Of a stretch of 64,000 bases of DNA, positions 41,456-51,025 are shown in pieces (within the stretch, counting starts at the first letter, position 1; every line of letters begins with the position of its first letter). The stretch comes from an uncultured Fibrobacter sp. (GTDB taxonomy: Bacteria; Fibrobacterota; Fibrobacteria; Fibrobacterales; Fibrobacteraceae): NCBI GenBank assembly GCA_946414075.1, contig CAMKNA010000010.1:1-64000 (forward strand). Direction: 5' to 3'. The notes below the pieces were generated by a model. It was not told the DNA's origin. It saw only the letters and a program-made list of their open reading frames with translations, and made no database searches. Both the position numbers and the translations under genes were made by a program.

Positions 41456-44400
41456 CTAGCTTGCTGGGTTATCCAGGCGGAAAACTTCGCCCAGCTCGCT
41501 ATCGCTCAGGTCCGTAAGCCAGGTTTCCCCTGCGCTCACCGTCATTTCGGCAATCGCCTTCTTGGTTTCCAGGAGGGCGTTAATTTTTTCCTCAAAGGTC
41601 CCCTTGGTGATGAACCGGTGGACCTGAACATTCTTGGTCTGGCCGATTCGGAAGGCCCGGTCGGTGGCCTGGGCCTCGATGGCGGGGTTCCACCACAGGT
41701 CGTAATGGATGACCTGGGATGCGGCGGTGAGGTTCAGGCCTGTGCCCCCAGCCTTCAGTGAAAGGATCAGGATCTTGGATTCGGGGTCCTGCTGGAAGCT
41801 GTCCACCATCTCCTTGCGTTGGTTTTGGGTGCAGCCCCCGTGGTAGAAGTTCACGGACATTCCCAGCTCCTTTTCGATGGACTCCTGCAGCAGGAACCCC
41901 ATTTCGGCGAACTGGGTGAAAATGAGTGTCTTTTCGCCTTGCTCCTGGATGGAGGTGAGCAGGTCCAGTAGCAGCTGGAGCTTGCCGGATTCTAGGGCGG
42001 TGTTGTTGGCGGCGGAATCTGCACCCTTTAGGAAGGTGGCTGGGTGGTTGCAGATTTGCTTTAGGGCGAGAATCATCTGCAAGATGATGCCCTTCCGCTT
42101 GAACAGCCCGTGGCTATCCTTGGAAAGCTCGGCCAGCTGTTTTTCTTCTTCGAGCTCCGCCATGAACTTGTCCAGGGTGCGTTTGTACAGGGCCGCCTGG
42201 CTTCGGGTCAGTTCGGCGTATTCGTCCTGGATAATCTTGTCGGGCAGGTCGCTGATGATGGACTTGTCCGTCTTGAGCCGGCGAAGCATGAAGGGGGCGG
42301 TAATCTTCTTGAATGTTTCGGCGGCCACCTTGTCGCTGTTCTTCTGAATAGGTGTCTCGTACTTTTCCCGGAATTCCTGTGCCGAAGGGAAAAAGCCCCG
42401 GTTTGCGAAGTCCATGATGGTCCAGAATTCCATAAGGCGGTTCTCTACGGGAGTGCCGCTCATGGCAATCTTCACCGGGGCTTCCATGCTGCGTAGAAGC
42501 CTGCTCTGGTCGCTGTCCGCATTCTTGATGTTCTGGGCTTCGTCGATGACCACGGCGTGCCAGGTCATGGCCTTTAGGAACTCAAAATCCTTGCGGAAGG
42601 TGGCGTAGGTGGTGAGCAGTATGTCGGAATTGAACTTCTGCAAGTCACGGTTTCCGCCGTGGTAGGCCGTAAAGGTGAGAGTGGGGGCGAATTTGCTGAT
42701 TTCTACCTGCCAGTTGCACAGCAGGCCCGCGGGCATCACCACCAGGGCCTTGTTCTGCTGAAACTTTCCCTCTTCCTTGATTTTTAGCAGGTAGGCGATG
42801 ACTTGCAGGGTTTTTCCTAAGCCCATGTCGTCGGCCAGAATGCTCCCGAAACCGATTTCCAGGTTCTTGTACATCCAGGAGTATCCCCGCTTCTGGTAGG
42901 GGCGCAGCGTGGCGTTCAGGCCTTCGGGTAGCGGGATTTCGGTCTCGCCGCGCCAGGCGTCGATCTGGGCTTTGGTCTCCGGCGTAAGGGTGATGGGTAC
43001 GCCGTCGCATTCTCCGGTGAGTGCGGCCTGTACCAGCTTGGACTGCTCCGCTTGCGCCGTCTCTTTCGGGGCTTCCACCTGCTTCTTGATTTCTTCGATA
43101 TCCTGGGCCGAAATTTCGATGTACTCCGACTTGTATTTCAGCAGGCCGTCCGCCTTTTCAGCCAGCGCCAGGAATTCTTCCGGAGAAATGTGTTCGTCGC
43201 CCAGGGCCACCTGCCAGTCGAAATCCAGCAGGTCTTTTGCGGCAAAGGCCCCGAAGCTCACGCTCCCTTGTAGACGCATCTTGGCCTTGGGCTTGCCGAT
43301 GTGCAAAAGCTTTTCGGGAATCTCCGTACGGATGCCCATGATTTCCAGTTTCTTCAGGCTGTCTTGCAGGAACTGGAGCAGCTTGGCTCCCTGGAGAATT
43401 ACGGGAGTTTCGCCACGGGTGTCCAGGTAGGCTTCCAGCGGTTTGAAAAAATCCGCTACTCCATAGAGAATTTTCTGCAACGGCTCAAGTCTGGAATCGT
43501 TTGTCTGGAATAGGGAAGAAAGTGGTTGCCCGTCCACAAAGACTTCCAGTGACACATTGTCGCCGGATTCCCATGCCTTGAAGAGAATTTGGCTCCGCAG
43601 GTCAAAATGCCCGTAGACGGAGAACCACCGCTGGATTTTCCCGGGAATGGCATGCCCGCTCTGGCCGAGTTTTCCGGAGACTCCATCGAAAAAGAAGGAG
43701 AGCAGGTTCCCATGGTTAGACTTGATGGGGCGTTTGTAGGTTCTCGCAAAGCGGAGCAGTGCTCCTGTAAACAGGGAGAGCACATGCCTTGCAGGTTCAG
43801 AAATTTCCAGGTGCTCTTCGTCCTTGGCGGTAAAGGCGAAGGTGGCGGGAGCCTTTGTCTCCAGTTGGTCCACAAGAGCCTTTATTTCGGGGAGGAAGGT
43901 GGTGGGGACCCAGCGTATCTGGGCGGTGTCCCTTTGGACCCAGAAAATCTGCGGGTAGATGCAGCCCTTGCGTACCAGGTGGAACGCCACCTGCAGCATC
44001 AGGTGCAGGTAGCGCACCGTGTAGTGGTGCCACGAAAAGTTTCCCGGCGAAATACAGCACAGGGCCCCCATGATGCCTGCTACCGCAAGCCCCGACTGGA
44101 TAATGGTGCCGTCTTTCTCCTGCTGAAAAGTCCAGTGCCAGCCCGGTTTGTGGAACATCTTCAGGTTCTCGCCTTCCATCAGGAAGGTCTTGAAGTTGTA
44201 GGCCCTGAAATGTTCCGTGAAGGTCTTGAAGTCCTCGTAAGCATCCATGAACTTGACGCAGGATTCCATTTCGTCGGCGAAGCTTTTGCGGAAGTTTCCG
44301 GCGGGGCAGAAATCTGGAAAGTTCGGTAGCATGGATGGCAAAATATGGGAGTAGTCCTTCCAGCTCTTGAAGTCGAAATCGGGAAGCTGCGGGTGCGCCT

Positions 44401-44479
44401 CTGTCACCCGTTCGCCTGCTGCGACCAGCACCAAGGCGGATTCGGCGGGCACATCCATTTCAAGAGCTTCTTCGACCAT
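41456..44479 (-). CDS. SNF2-family ATPase/helicase
   Basis: 1007 aa. The C-terminal half is a complete SNF2 motor: ADDMGLGKT (Walker A), DEAQNIKN (motif II), SGTPVENRLMEFW (motif III), and GGTGLNLTAASQVIHYDLWWNPAIEAQATDRAFRIGQ (motifs V-VI). The N-terminal half (about 1-480) has no motif I recognise. Bacterial SNF2 proteins move on double-stranded DNA and help recycle RNA polymerase or act in DNA repair and defence. Here no methylase or nuclease is adjacent. A TATATTT box ends 8 nt before the ATG. Confidence 0.9.
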   Translation of the reverse strand: MVEEALEMDVPAESALVLVAAGERVTEAHPQLPDFDFKSWKDYSHILPSMLPNFPDFCPAGNFRKSFADEMESCVKFMDAYEDFKTFTEHFRAYNFKTFLMEGENLKMFHKPGWHWTFQQEKDGTIIQSGLAVAGIMGALCCISPGNFSWHHYTVRYLHLMLQVAFHLVRKGCIYPQIFWVQRDTAQIRWVPTTFLPEIKALVDQLETKAPATFAFTAKDEEHLEISEPARHVLSLFTGALLRFARTYKRPIKSNHGNLLSFFFDGVSGKLGQSGHAIPGKIQRWFSVYGHFDLRSQILFKAWESGDNVSLEVFVDGQPLSSLFQTNDSRLEPLQKILYGVADFFKPLEAYLDTRGETPVILQGAKLLQFLQDSLKKLEIMGIRTEIPEKLLHIGKPKAKMRLQGSVSFGAFAAKDLLDFDWQVALGDEHISPEEFLALAEKADGLLKYKSEYIEISAQDIEEIKKQVEAPKETAQAEQSKLVQAALTGECDGVPITLTPETKAQIDAWRGETEIPLPEGLNATLRPYQKRGYSWMYKNLEIGFGSILADDMGLGKTLQVIAYLLKIKEEGKFQQNKALVVMPAGLLCNWQVEISKFAPTLTFTAYHGGNRDLQKFNSDILLTTYATFRKDFEFLKAMTWHAVVIDEAQNIKNADSDQSRLLRSMEAPVKIAMSGTPVENRLMEFWTIMDFANRGFFPSAQEFREKYETPIQKNSDKVAAETFKKITAPFMLRRLKTDKSIISDLPDKIIQDEYAELTRSQAALYKRTLDKFMAELEEEKQLAELSKDSHGLFKRKGIILQMILALKQICNHPATFLKGADSAANNTALESGKLQLLLDLLTSIQEQGEKTLIFTQFAEMGFLLQESIEKELGMSVNFYHGGCTQNQRKEMVDSFQQDPESKILILSLKAGGTGLNLTAASQVIHYDLWWNPAIEAQATDRAFRIGQTKNVQVHRFITKGTFEEKINALLETKKAIAEMTVSAGETWLTDLSDSELGEVFRLDNPAS

Positions 44480-44487
44480 AGCGGGCC

Positions 44488-44494
44488 AAATATA
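44488..44494 (-). promoter_or_regulatory. TATATTT box, leaderless-type promoter of the SNF2 gene
   Basis: Minus-strand TATATTT ends 8 nt before ATG 44479; no Shine-Dalgarno sequence. Confidence 0.55.
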
Positions 44495-44535
44495 GTAAGC
44501 ACAATAATCTATCTTAGATAAGGAGAGGTTTATTT

Positions 44536-44805
44536 ATGCGAATCAAGAACGGTTTTGTGTTGCGTGAAGTCTGTGGCGAACAGGTGATTATGGGCGAGGG
44601 CATTGGGGCTCTTGATTTCGGGAAACTCTTGTGCCTGAATGAGACGGCTGCCTTTTTGTGGAATGCCGCCGTGGAACAGGGCGACTTTACCGTGGATTCC
44701 CTGACGGACAGGCTTTGCGAAGAATATGAAGTGGAACGCTCCCGTGCAGTGGCCGATGTGCAGGCCATCGTGGATAGTTGGCAAAAGGTGAAAGTGCTGG
44801 AATGA
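44536..44805 (+). CDS. PqqD-like protein
   Basis: 89 aa. The helix-turn-helix-like pattern with GALDFGKLLCLNETAAFLWNAAVEQGDFTVDSLTDRLCEEYEV is the PqqD/RRE (RiPP recognition element) fold. PqqD-type proteins present precursor peptides to modifying enzymes. No radical SAM enzyme or obvious precursor gene is adjacent; instead the gene overlaps an ABC exporter (ATGA), so it may escort a peptide to export. A strong GGAGAGG site precedes it. Confidence 0.8.
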   Translation: MRIKNGFVLREVCGEQVIMGEGIGALDFGKLLCLNETAAFLWNAAVEQGDFTVDSLTDRLCEEYEVERSRAVADVQAIVDSWQKVKVLE

Positions 44806-46463
44806 ATTATCTCTCGTGGCTATGGCAAAGTGTCCGCGGGGTACGCCTGAATGTGGCGTTCCGCGTGGCGGTAGGGACATTGCAGGTGTCCCTGGGTCTT
44901 GCCATGGTGTGGCTTAGCAAGCGGTTCATCGACGATACCATCAGAAACGGCAGTGACGATGATGTAGTCTTTATGGTGGGATTGCTGGTACTCACGGTGG
45001 TGGGCAATGTGGTGCTCCGACAGGTGTACTATTATCTCACATCGGTAGCCACCATCCGGCAGTCTAATGCACTTAGGCTTTCGATGTTCGGCCGGCTGTT
45101 CACCCGCAAGCTCTACGGCGATAAGGAACTTCTTTCGGGGGATGTGACATCCAGATTCTCCAAGGATGTGGAACTGGTCAGCGAGGTGGCCACGGCAAAG
45201 GTTCCCCAGATGATGGTGACGGCCATCCAGCTTTTGGGGGCGTTCCTGATGCTTCGTTGGTTCGACCCGAGGCTCGCCTGGGCCCTTGTAATCCTTACGC
45301 CGCTTGCCCTAGTGTTTGGGAAATTTGTCTCTTACCGTCTGCGTAAAATGACTCTAAAAATCCGCGAGGGAGAAAGCCGTATCCAGATGCATGTGCAGGA
45401 GGGCGTGGAGAATAACGCCGTTCTCCGCAGTCTGGGGAGTGCCCCCTGGGTTTCGGAACGCCTGGATTCCATGCAAGGGGAACTCCATCGCGATGTGGTG
45501 CGCCAGACCCGTTTCTCGGTGATTTCCAGGCTTGCGTTCGGTGGCGCCTTCGGGCTTGGATACCTGATGGCCTTCGTGTGGGGTGGCATTGGGCTTAGGA
45601 ACGGCACAATCACCTTCGGCATCATGACCTCTTTCTTGCAGTTGGTGGGGCAGATCCAGGGTCCCATCCTTTCGATTCTGAACAACGCGCCCCGCCTGAT
45701 TCACGCTACCGCCAGCATTGACCGTCTGCAGGAACTGCAGGGTGACGGGGGAGCTCCTTCCGCGACTCGCGCCGTTCAAGACGCTTTGCCGGCGCCGGCC
45801 GTCGGTTCTGCCCATTTTGGGGTCCGTTTGGAAAACATCCGCTTCCGCTATGCAGGTGCCGACCACGATGCCGTCCGGAATTACACCCACGACTTTAAGC
45901 CCGGGAGCAAGACAGCCATCATGGGGGAGACGGGTGTGGGTAAGACGACGCTGTTCCGCTTGATGCTTGGCCTTGTGGAACCTCAGGAAGGGCGTGCATT
46001 AGTCTATTCCGCAGGCGTTGCGGAGCAGCCTGTTTCGGCCGACACATGCGACTACTTTGTCTATGTTCCCCAGGGGAATACCTTGATGAGCGGGACAGTC
46101 CGCTACAACCTACAGCTTGCAAAGCCGGACGCTACTGACGATGAATTGCGCCGCGTACTTCAGGTGGCCTGTGCGGAATTCGTATTCGACTTACCGAACG
46201 GTTTGGATACGGAGCTGGGGGAGCGGGGAATGGGGCTTAGCGAAGGCCAGGCGCAGCGTATTGCCATCGCCCGTGGACTCCTTCGACCTGGAGGCATCCT
46301 GTTGCTGGACGAAATTAGTTCGGCGTTGGATGAACCTATGGAACGGGAACTTTTCCGGAGACTTTTCGAAGCCTATCCTACCAAGACCATGATTTTCATT
46401 ACCCACCGGGGCGTCGTTGCCGAAATGCCTGGGGTGGAAACCGAGAAAATTTTTTATAATTAG
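44802..46463 (+). CDS. ABC exporter (fused permease and ATPase)
   Basis: 553 aa. Five to six TM helices in residues 15-300, with the exporter-type intracellular coupling helix (GDVTSRFSKDVELVSE). The ATPase has Walker A GETGVGKTT, signature LSEGQAQR and Walker B GILLLDE. No peptidase C39 domain. The gene starts within the stop of the PqqD-like gene. Substrate unknown; the context suggests a peptide or peptide-derived product. The SPOR-like gene follows 4 bp downstream. Confidence 0.88.
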   Translation: MNYLSWLWQSVRGVRLNVAFRVAVGTLQVSLGLAMVWLSKRFIDDTIRNGSDDDVVFMVGLLVLTVVGNVVLRQVYYYLTSVATIRQSNALRLSMFGRLFTRKLYGDKELLSGDVTSRFSKDVELVSEVATAKVPQMMVTAIQLLGAFLMLRWFDPRLAWALVILTPLALVFGKFVSYRLRKMTLKIREGESRIQMHVQEGVENNAVLRSLGSAPWVSERLDSMQGELHRDVVRQTRFSVISRLAFGGAFGLGYLMAFVWGGIGLRNGTITFGIMTSFLQLVGQIQGPILSILNNAPRLIHATASIDRLQELQGDGGAPSATRAVQDALPAPAVGSAHFGVRLENIRFRYAGADHDAVRNYTHDFKPGSKTAIMGETGVGKTTLFRLMLGLVEPQEGRALVYSAGVAEQPVSADTCDYFVYVPQGNTLMSGTVRYNLQLAKPDATDDELRRVLQVACAEFVFDLPNGLDTELGERGMGLSEGQAQRIAIARGLLRPGGILLLDEISSALDEPMERELFRRLFEAYPTKTMIFITHRGVVAEMPGVETEKIFYN

Positions 46464-46467
46464 TGCC

Positions 46468-46881
46468 ATGAAATTGCCTATTGCCTTTATTGTCGGATTT
46501 GCCGCTGTTTTGTCTTTTGCTGGCGACCCTACGGATATGGATTCTCTTTTCCGTGGTAACGAATATTCTCCGGAACTTTCCGCTTCGCTGCGAGACACTT
46601 CCGCTTCCGCCGGCCCAGCAGTCCCTGGCAGAGCCAATGCCGATAAAAAGGAATCCAAGGATTTGTATGTCCTGCAATTTGAAGCCGTGGGCGATTTCGA
46701 TGCGGCCCAGCGTCGCCGTGCGGAACTTTCCGCCAGTACGGGCTATGCCATCCAGGTGGTGTTCGACGCCCCCTTCTACAAGCTTCGTGCCGGTGGCTGG
46801 AACAACAAGAAGGCTGCCGACGACAAGGCTCGTGAACTGTCGGCCTACAACATCAGCGCTTTCGTTGTGAAAGTGCGGTAA
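46468..46881 (+). CDS. Secreted SPOR-like domain protein
   Basis: 137 aa with a signal peptide (about residues 1-18), a Ser/Ala-rich linker, and a C-terminal domain (about 65-137) of SPOR type: YVLQFEAVGDFDAAQRRRAELSA...FDAPFYKLRAGGW...AxDKARELSAY. SPOR domains bind glycan strands lacking peptide stems at division sites. It follows the ABC exporter by 4 bp and may be co-transcribed. Confidence 0.7.
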   Translation: MKLPIAFIVGFAAVLSFAGDPTDMDSLFRGNEYSPELSASLRDTSASAGPAVPGRANADKKESKDLYVLQFEAVGDFDAAQRRRAELSASTGYAIQVVFDAPFYKLRAGGWNNKKAADDKARELSAYNISAFVVKVR

Positions 46882-46890
46882 ATGATTCGG

Positions 46891-49800
46891 TTACTCTAGC
46901 AATCCAAGCAGCTGTTTGATGTCTCGCTCGTCCATGGATGACGGGATGAACATCCTTTCTTCCGGAGATACGTAGATCATCTTCCTTTCCGAAGACGGGC
47001 GGAAACTCCTGTCCCTGAGTTCCACTGCGGGGTTCTTGAGGGAGTACAGGAACTTGCCTGTCTGGATGAACTTCTGGCTCTTGATGCCCTGCTTGATGGC
47101 GTCCATAATTTGGGGTATAAGGGCAGGGTTCGGCCAGGGTTCCTTGTGAAGTTCGAATAGACGCTGCTGCAGAAGTTCCTCGTGAATGGGGGATTCGTGG
47201 TCCACATAGAACTTGAGCTGCGTGATGATGGAAGCCGCGGAAAGTTCAGGAATTGGCCTGTCGTGGGGCGTTCCCTCGATCTTTGGATGCAATACCGTGT
47301 AGGGCATTACGCTCAAGTTTTCTGCCGAAATGGCGTCGGAACTGTCAGATTCTTCCTCGGAAGCATCCTTTGGCGGAGGTGCTACGCTCTGTTCGATAGC
47401 AATGGTGGTCACCATGTGGCTTACTTCGTCATTGTAGGCCATATACCAGAATGGGGTCCATAGGTTCAATACTTTCCAACCAATCTGGCGAAGCAGCGTG
47501 TGGCGGATGTAGATTCTATCCTCGATAGATTCCCTGAACCGTTCCGTGGTACAGTCGTCTTCTACCATGGCGAGGAAACGCTTAGAATTGTTGGCGTCCA
47601 CCACTACGGGGCCTACGGAAATGCCACCCTGGCAGAAGTAGGGCTCTACCTGGATGTTCTCGTCTTGCAGGGCTTTCAGGGCCTGGGGGTACAGTACAGA
47701 TTCCTTGGGTTTTTCGTCGCGTATTTCCAGGGGCAGGACTTTTTGCAAGTACAGGACCCATTCCCAGAAAAGATCCGGCTTCTCCTTGGGCTTCTGTGCC
47801 ATGTCGCTTTCGGAAAGGAACACTTGCAGTTCACTTTTGGCGAGTGTGGTACAAACGGAAAGCTTGGAGTTTACGGTCTTCTTTTCGGTGATGTCGTATT
47901 CGGCGCACACGAGCATTGTGTCTCGTGGGCGGTTCACGGCCCTTTCGGGAGTCTTCACATAAAAACTGATGGCAGGGTTGCTGGGCTGGAAAAATCTTGC
48001 CGCAGGGGAATCCTTGGGGGTGAGGCTGTTGATGGCCGATTCAATTTCGATACAGGTAGACTGGTGCAGCGCGATAATGCCCAGGGTGCGTCCGGGTTGC
48101 CGTTCGGCATGGTGGATTGCGGCCTTTGCAATTTCCATAACTTTGTCGGAAACGACCTTTAGGGACTGATTCTTCTGTTTTTCGCGGCTGGGTTGGGGAA
48201 GTTGCCTGATTCCGCCGCCGTAAATCTTGTAGTTGGCAAAATCAACCATGGAAGAATGGGCGTATGTGGTAGAGAACCACAGTTCCCTGGTGGGAATCCC
48301 TTGTCTAAGGCACATGGTGAGAATGGATTCCTGGAACAGTTGCGTGTGTGGAGTTTTGTCTTCCCCGAACCCGTCTAGGGGCAGGTACTCCAATAGAGGT
48401 GCCTTTGGGTCCCCGACCAATACCGTTTTTTGCGTCTTGAAGATGGCAGGCAGCGCTTCGCAGACCGTAATGCAGTCTGCGTCTAAAATAACTAGGGACT
48501 CAAATTTTTTTGACGCGGGTAGATAGAAGCTTTGCTCCAGCGGGACAAAGGCGAAAATGTCCGGATTGTCCTTGACGGCCTTGTGGACTAGCCTGAAATT
48601 TGCGTTGCAGAACTGATCCAGTTGTGATCGGTAATCTCTGGTCTTTTGGGCTCTGGCCTTAGGCAACAAGGAGAACAGCTCTGGCGATTCCTTACCGACC
48701 TTTTGGATCTGGGTGCCTGCCCAGAAGTGCGCGAAAGCTTGAGAAATGTTCTGGCTGACATTGTCAGGCTCTCTTAGGTAGTCGCAAAGTTCCTTTGCCC
48801 CGAAACTCTCGATGGACTGCAAAAGGGATGTGGTCCGGATATGGGTTTCCAGATTGCCCCAGTTGGCGTTCCACAGCTGGATTTCGTCCAGCCACTTTTC
48901 GATGCAGAGACTTTCCAGGGGAGTTTCCAGCGAAAGACCCTTCGTGATTTTGCGGGTGGATTCCTGGAGTTCCTTCACAATCTTTGCGAAATCCTTCATC
49001 TGGGGCAAAGCGTCTTTGAACAATTGCCATTGCTCTAGGATCTGAAGCAACAGGTCCAGCCGGGGATCGTTCTTGTGGGTCTCCCTAAAGTCGTAGATGT
49101 AGGTGATCTTTTTGTTCAGCTCGAACCAGTTTGAACGCTCATAGAGCCAGTCTCGGCCCAGCAGATGGTTTCCGAGAACGGAAGTGTCTTTGTAGGCGCG
49201 CTTGTTTTCTTGCAGTTCGATCAGAGTGTCTATCAGGTCCAGAAGCTGGTTGTCGGATGAGACGGACTTTGGATCTTTCAGGACTTTCAAAAGTTTCTTT
49301 TTTGAACTGCGGTAACGGTCCGAAAGGCCTTTAAGGGTTGCCTTCAGGCTTTCGGCGAATTCATCGCGGATAGAGAGGATGTTTTCGTCGACGGCGCTGT
49401 CAGTGTAGATGTCCGATGTCTGCCTGCGGTAGCGGACCCATTTGTCGCCAGCTTCGGGAAGAGCCTTCAGAGAATCCTGGTAGTCTTCCCAGCTGTTCGA
49501 ACGGAGCTCCCAATCTTCGAAAACGGGTGTGCTTCGATTGAAATTCTTGAGAATCAGGTCGATGATGTCTGAAAGACCGGAAAGGTAGATTCCGGTGGGA
49601 AAGAGTCCCGTTTTTTCGACCAGCCCAATAAGCGGTTTTAGTTCGTTTACTTTGGCTGATGCGAAAGAGAGTTCCTTGGCAATGGACTCCTGTTCTTCTA
49701 CGGTAAGACTGGGAACACGAACATCCTTAAAGGCGTTTCTCGCTTCTTTGCCCTTTCTTTCGAAGTACAGGTAAATGATTTCGTCCAGATCGGCTTTGAG

Positions 49801-51000
49801 TTCCTTGTAGTCCTTGTACGGGATGTCTGCGATTTTCTGGAATAGCACATCCGATAGTTTAATTTTGACGGCTGGGTTCTGGACGAACTCCGTCAGCAAA
49901 TCTGAAAGGGGTGCGTCGGAAGGCTGGATGTTGTTGTTCACCGCCTCGTAGTACCGCAGGAATCCGTCTCTCGATTGTTGGAGACTTGGCAGGAGAGCTT
50001 CCCTTTCTGGGCCGTCGAAGTTGCGGAACTGTGGAAATAGGCAATCCCTGAATTTTTGCGCGGTGGAAGCCCTGCGATAGACCACCAGGGTGCTCTTCTT
50101 TTCGGCGATGGAATCTGCTACCAGATTTGCCGCAGCTCTGGCCCAGTCTGTGCCAGGCAGAACTTGAATGGCGTAGGCCTTGTTGTCAGGGTCTTTGGCA
50201 TCTTCCACCACCTTTGTGGTGTGGGAATCTGTGATGTACAGGGGGTAGTGGTCCAGCGGTGAATAGATTCTATCGAAAGCTTGTCCGTCGAATTTGGAAT
50301 CCCGGGTCTGAAAACCACTGGCGGTGAACAGGGACTGGATCGTCGATGCCGCGCTGGCATTGGTCTCGTCCAGTGTCTGATCCAGGCATTTTTTTAGCCT
50401 CAGTCTGATGGAATCGAAGAAGGCTAGGCAGAGCCCGTGGCGGGTAAACTTCCAGTTCTTCTTGGCCGCCACGGCCTTTTCAAAAAGGGAAAAATACAGG
50501 AGGATGCTGAACTGCCCGTTCAGGGTGGCGTCTTCCACGCGGGGGAGCGCCATCTCGGCATTCAACCGCTCCCGCAGGACGATGTTTTCTAGCGGCGGCC
50601 TTGCAGAAAGCGATACCGTCTGGGTCTGGAGATTCACATCCAGGGGCACCAGAAGGCTTGGGGAAAGGGCGTTCCCTTCCCATTTCAAGAATCCCAGCAA
50701 CAGGTACAAGTCGGGACTTCCGAAGTCTTCCATCTTTTCCTTGAGCGCATGGAGAAGGTGCTCCTTGACTTCAAGCTTTTGTTGGGGTGAGAAGCTTTCC
50801 GACTTGGGAAGGAAGGAGTCCAGGGGCAGTGGGCCTTGGGTCTGTTTCCATTTTTCAAAGAATAGGTCGCCGGTTTCCATCATCAAGGGTGTCTGGTAAA
50901 GACCCTTGGTATTGAAATTCAAGAGTGAGTCCTTGGAATCAAAGAGAAGTGATTCCTGACGAATCTTCGATAAAATGGAGGACAAGGCTGCGTTGGACAT
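46891..51000 (-). CDS. Giant DUF4011/DUF3320-like helicase-nuclease relative with eroded motifs
   Basis: 1369 aa from ATG 51000. The arrangement resembles DUF4011 SF1 helicase-nuclease proteins of bacterial defence: an N-terminal DUF4011-like part, a helicase core (about residues 270-1090), a REase_MTES_1575-like segment (about 1110-1200) and a DUF3320-like C-terminus with PIHEELLQQRLFELHKE. Key motifs are gone. The Walker A position (about 282) reads LPGTDWARAA instead of GPPGTGKSQT. Walker B reads VILDADC rather than DEAS; LVGDPKAPL replaces GDPKQLP. The nuclease Asp seems lost (SVGPVVVD). It is long and intact, so probably a structural or regulatory protein. Alignment is by eye. Start: ATG 51015 would overlap the promoter box. 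Confidence 0.6.
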   Translation of the reverse strand: MSNAALSSILSKIRQESLLFDSKDSLLNFNTKGLYQTPLMMETGDLFFEKWKQTQGPLPLDSFLPKSESFSPQQKLEVKEHLLHALKEKMEDFGSPDLYLLLGFLKWEGNALSPSLLVPLDVNLQTQTVSLSARPPLENIVLRERLNAEMALPRVEDATLNGQFSILLYFSLFEKAVAAKKNWKFTRHGLCLAFFDSIRLRLKKCLDQTLDETNASAASTIQSLFTASGFQTRDSKFDGQAFDRIYSPLDHYPLYITDSHTTKVVEDAKDPDNKAYAIQVLPGTDWARAAANLVADSIAEKKSTLVVYRRASTAQKFRDCLFPQFRNFDGPEREALLPSLQQSRDGFLRYYEAVNNNIQPSDAPLSDLLTEFVQNPAVKIKLSDVLFQKIADIPYKDYKELKADLDEIIYLYFERKGKEARNAFKDVRVPSLTVEEQESIAKELSFASAKVNELKPLIGLVEKTGLFPTGIYLSGLSDIIDLILKNFNRSTPVFEDWELRSNSWEDYQDSLKALPEAGDKWVRYRRQTSDIYTDSAVDENILSIRDEFAESLKATLKGLSDRYRSSKKKLLKVLKDPKSVSSDNQLLDLIDTLIELQENKRAYKDTSVLGNHLLGRDWLYERSNWFELNKKITYIYDFRETHKNDPRLDLLLQILEQWQLFKDALPQMKDFAKIVKELQESTRKITKGLSLETPLESLCIEKWLDEIQLWNANWGNLETHIRTTSLLQSIESFGAKELCDYLREPDNVSQNISQAFAHFWAGTQIQKVGKESPELFSLLPKARAQKTRDYRSQLDQFCNANFRLVHKAVKDNPDIFAFVPLEQSFYLPASKKFESLVILDADCITVCEALPAIFKTQKTVLVGDPKAPLLEYLPLDGFGEDKTPHTQLFQESILTMCLRQGIPTRELWFSTTYAHSSMVDFANYKIYGGGIRQLPQPSREKQKNQSLKVVSDKVMEIAKAAIHHAERQPGRTLGIIALHQSTCIEIESAINSLTPKDSPAARFFQPSNPAISFYVKTPERAVNRPRDTMLVCAEYDITEKKTVNSKLSVCTTLAKSELQVFLSESDMAQKPKEKPDLFWEWVLYLQKVLPLEIRDEKPKESVLYPQALKALQDENIQVEPYFCQGGISVGPVVVDANNSKRFLAMVEDDCTTERFRESIEDRIYIRHTLLRQIGWKVLNLWTPFWYMAYNDEVSHMVTTIAIEQSVAPPPKDASEEESDSSDAISAENLSVMPYTVLHPKIEGTPHDRPIPELSAASIITQLKFYVDHESPIHEELLQQRLFELHKEPWPNPALIPQIMDAIKQGIKSQKFIQTGKFLYSLKNPAVELRDRSFRPSSERKMIYVSPEERMFIPSSMDERDIKQLLGLLE

Positions 51001-51005
51001 GCCTT

Positions 51006-51012
51006 GAATATA
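51006..51012 (-). promoter_or_regulatory. TATATTC box, leaderless-type promoter of the giant gene
   Basis: Minus-strand TATATTC ends 5 nt before ATG 51000. Confidence 0.45.
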
Positions 51013-51025
51013 CATTTTTTAGCGG

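Noticed and set aside
46891-51015. Active antiviral helicase-nuclease
   Set aside because: The family layout fits, but P-loop and DEAS box are replaced and it is not in a defence neighbourhood.
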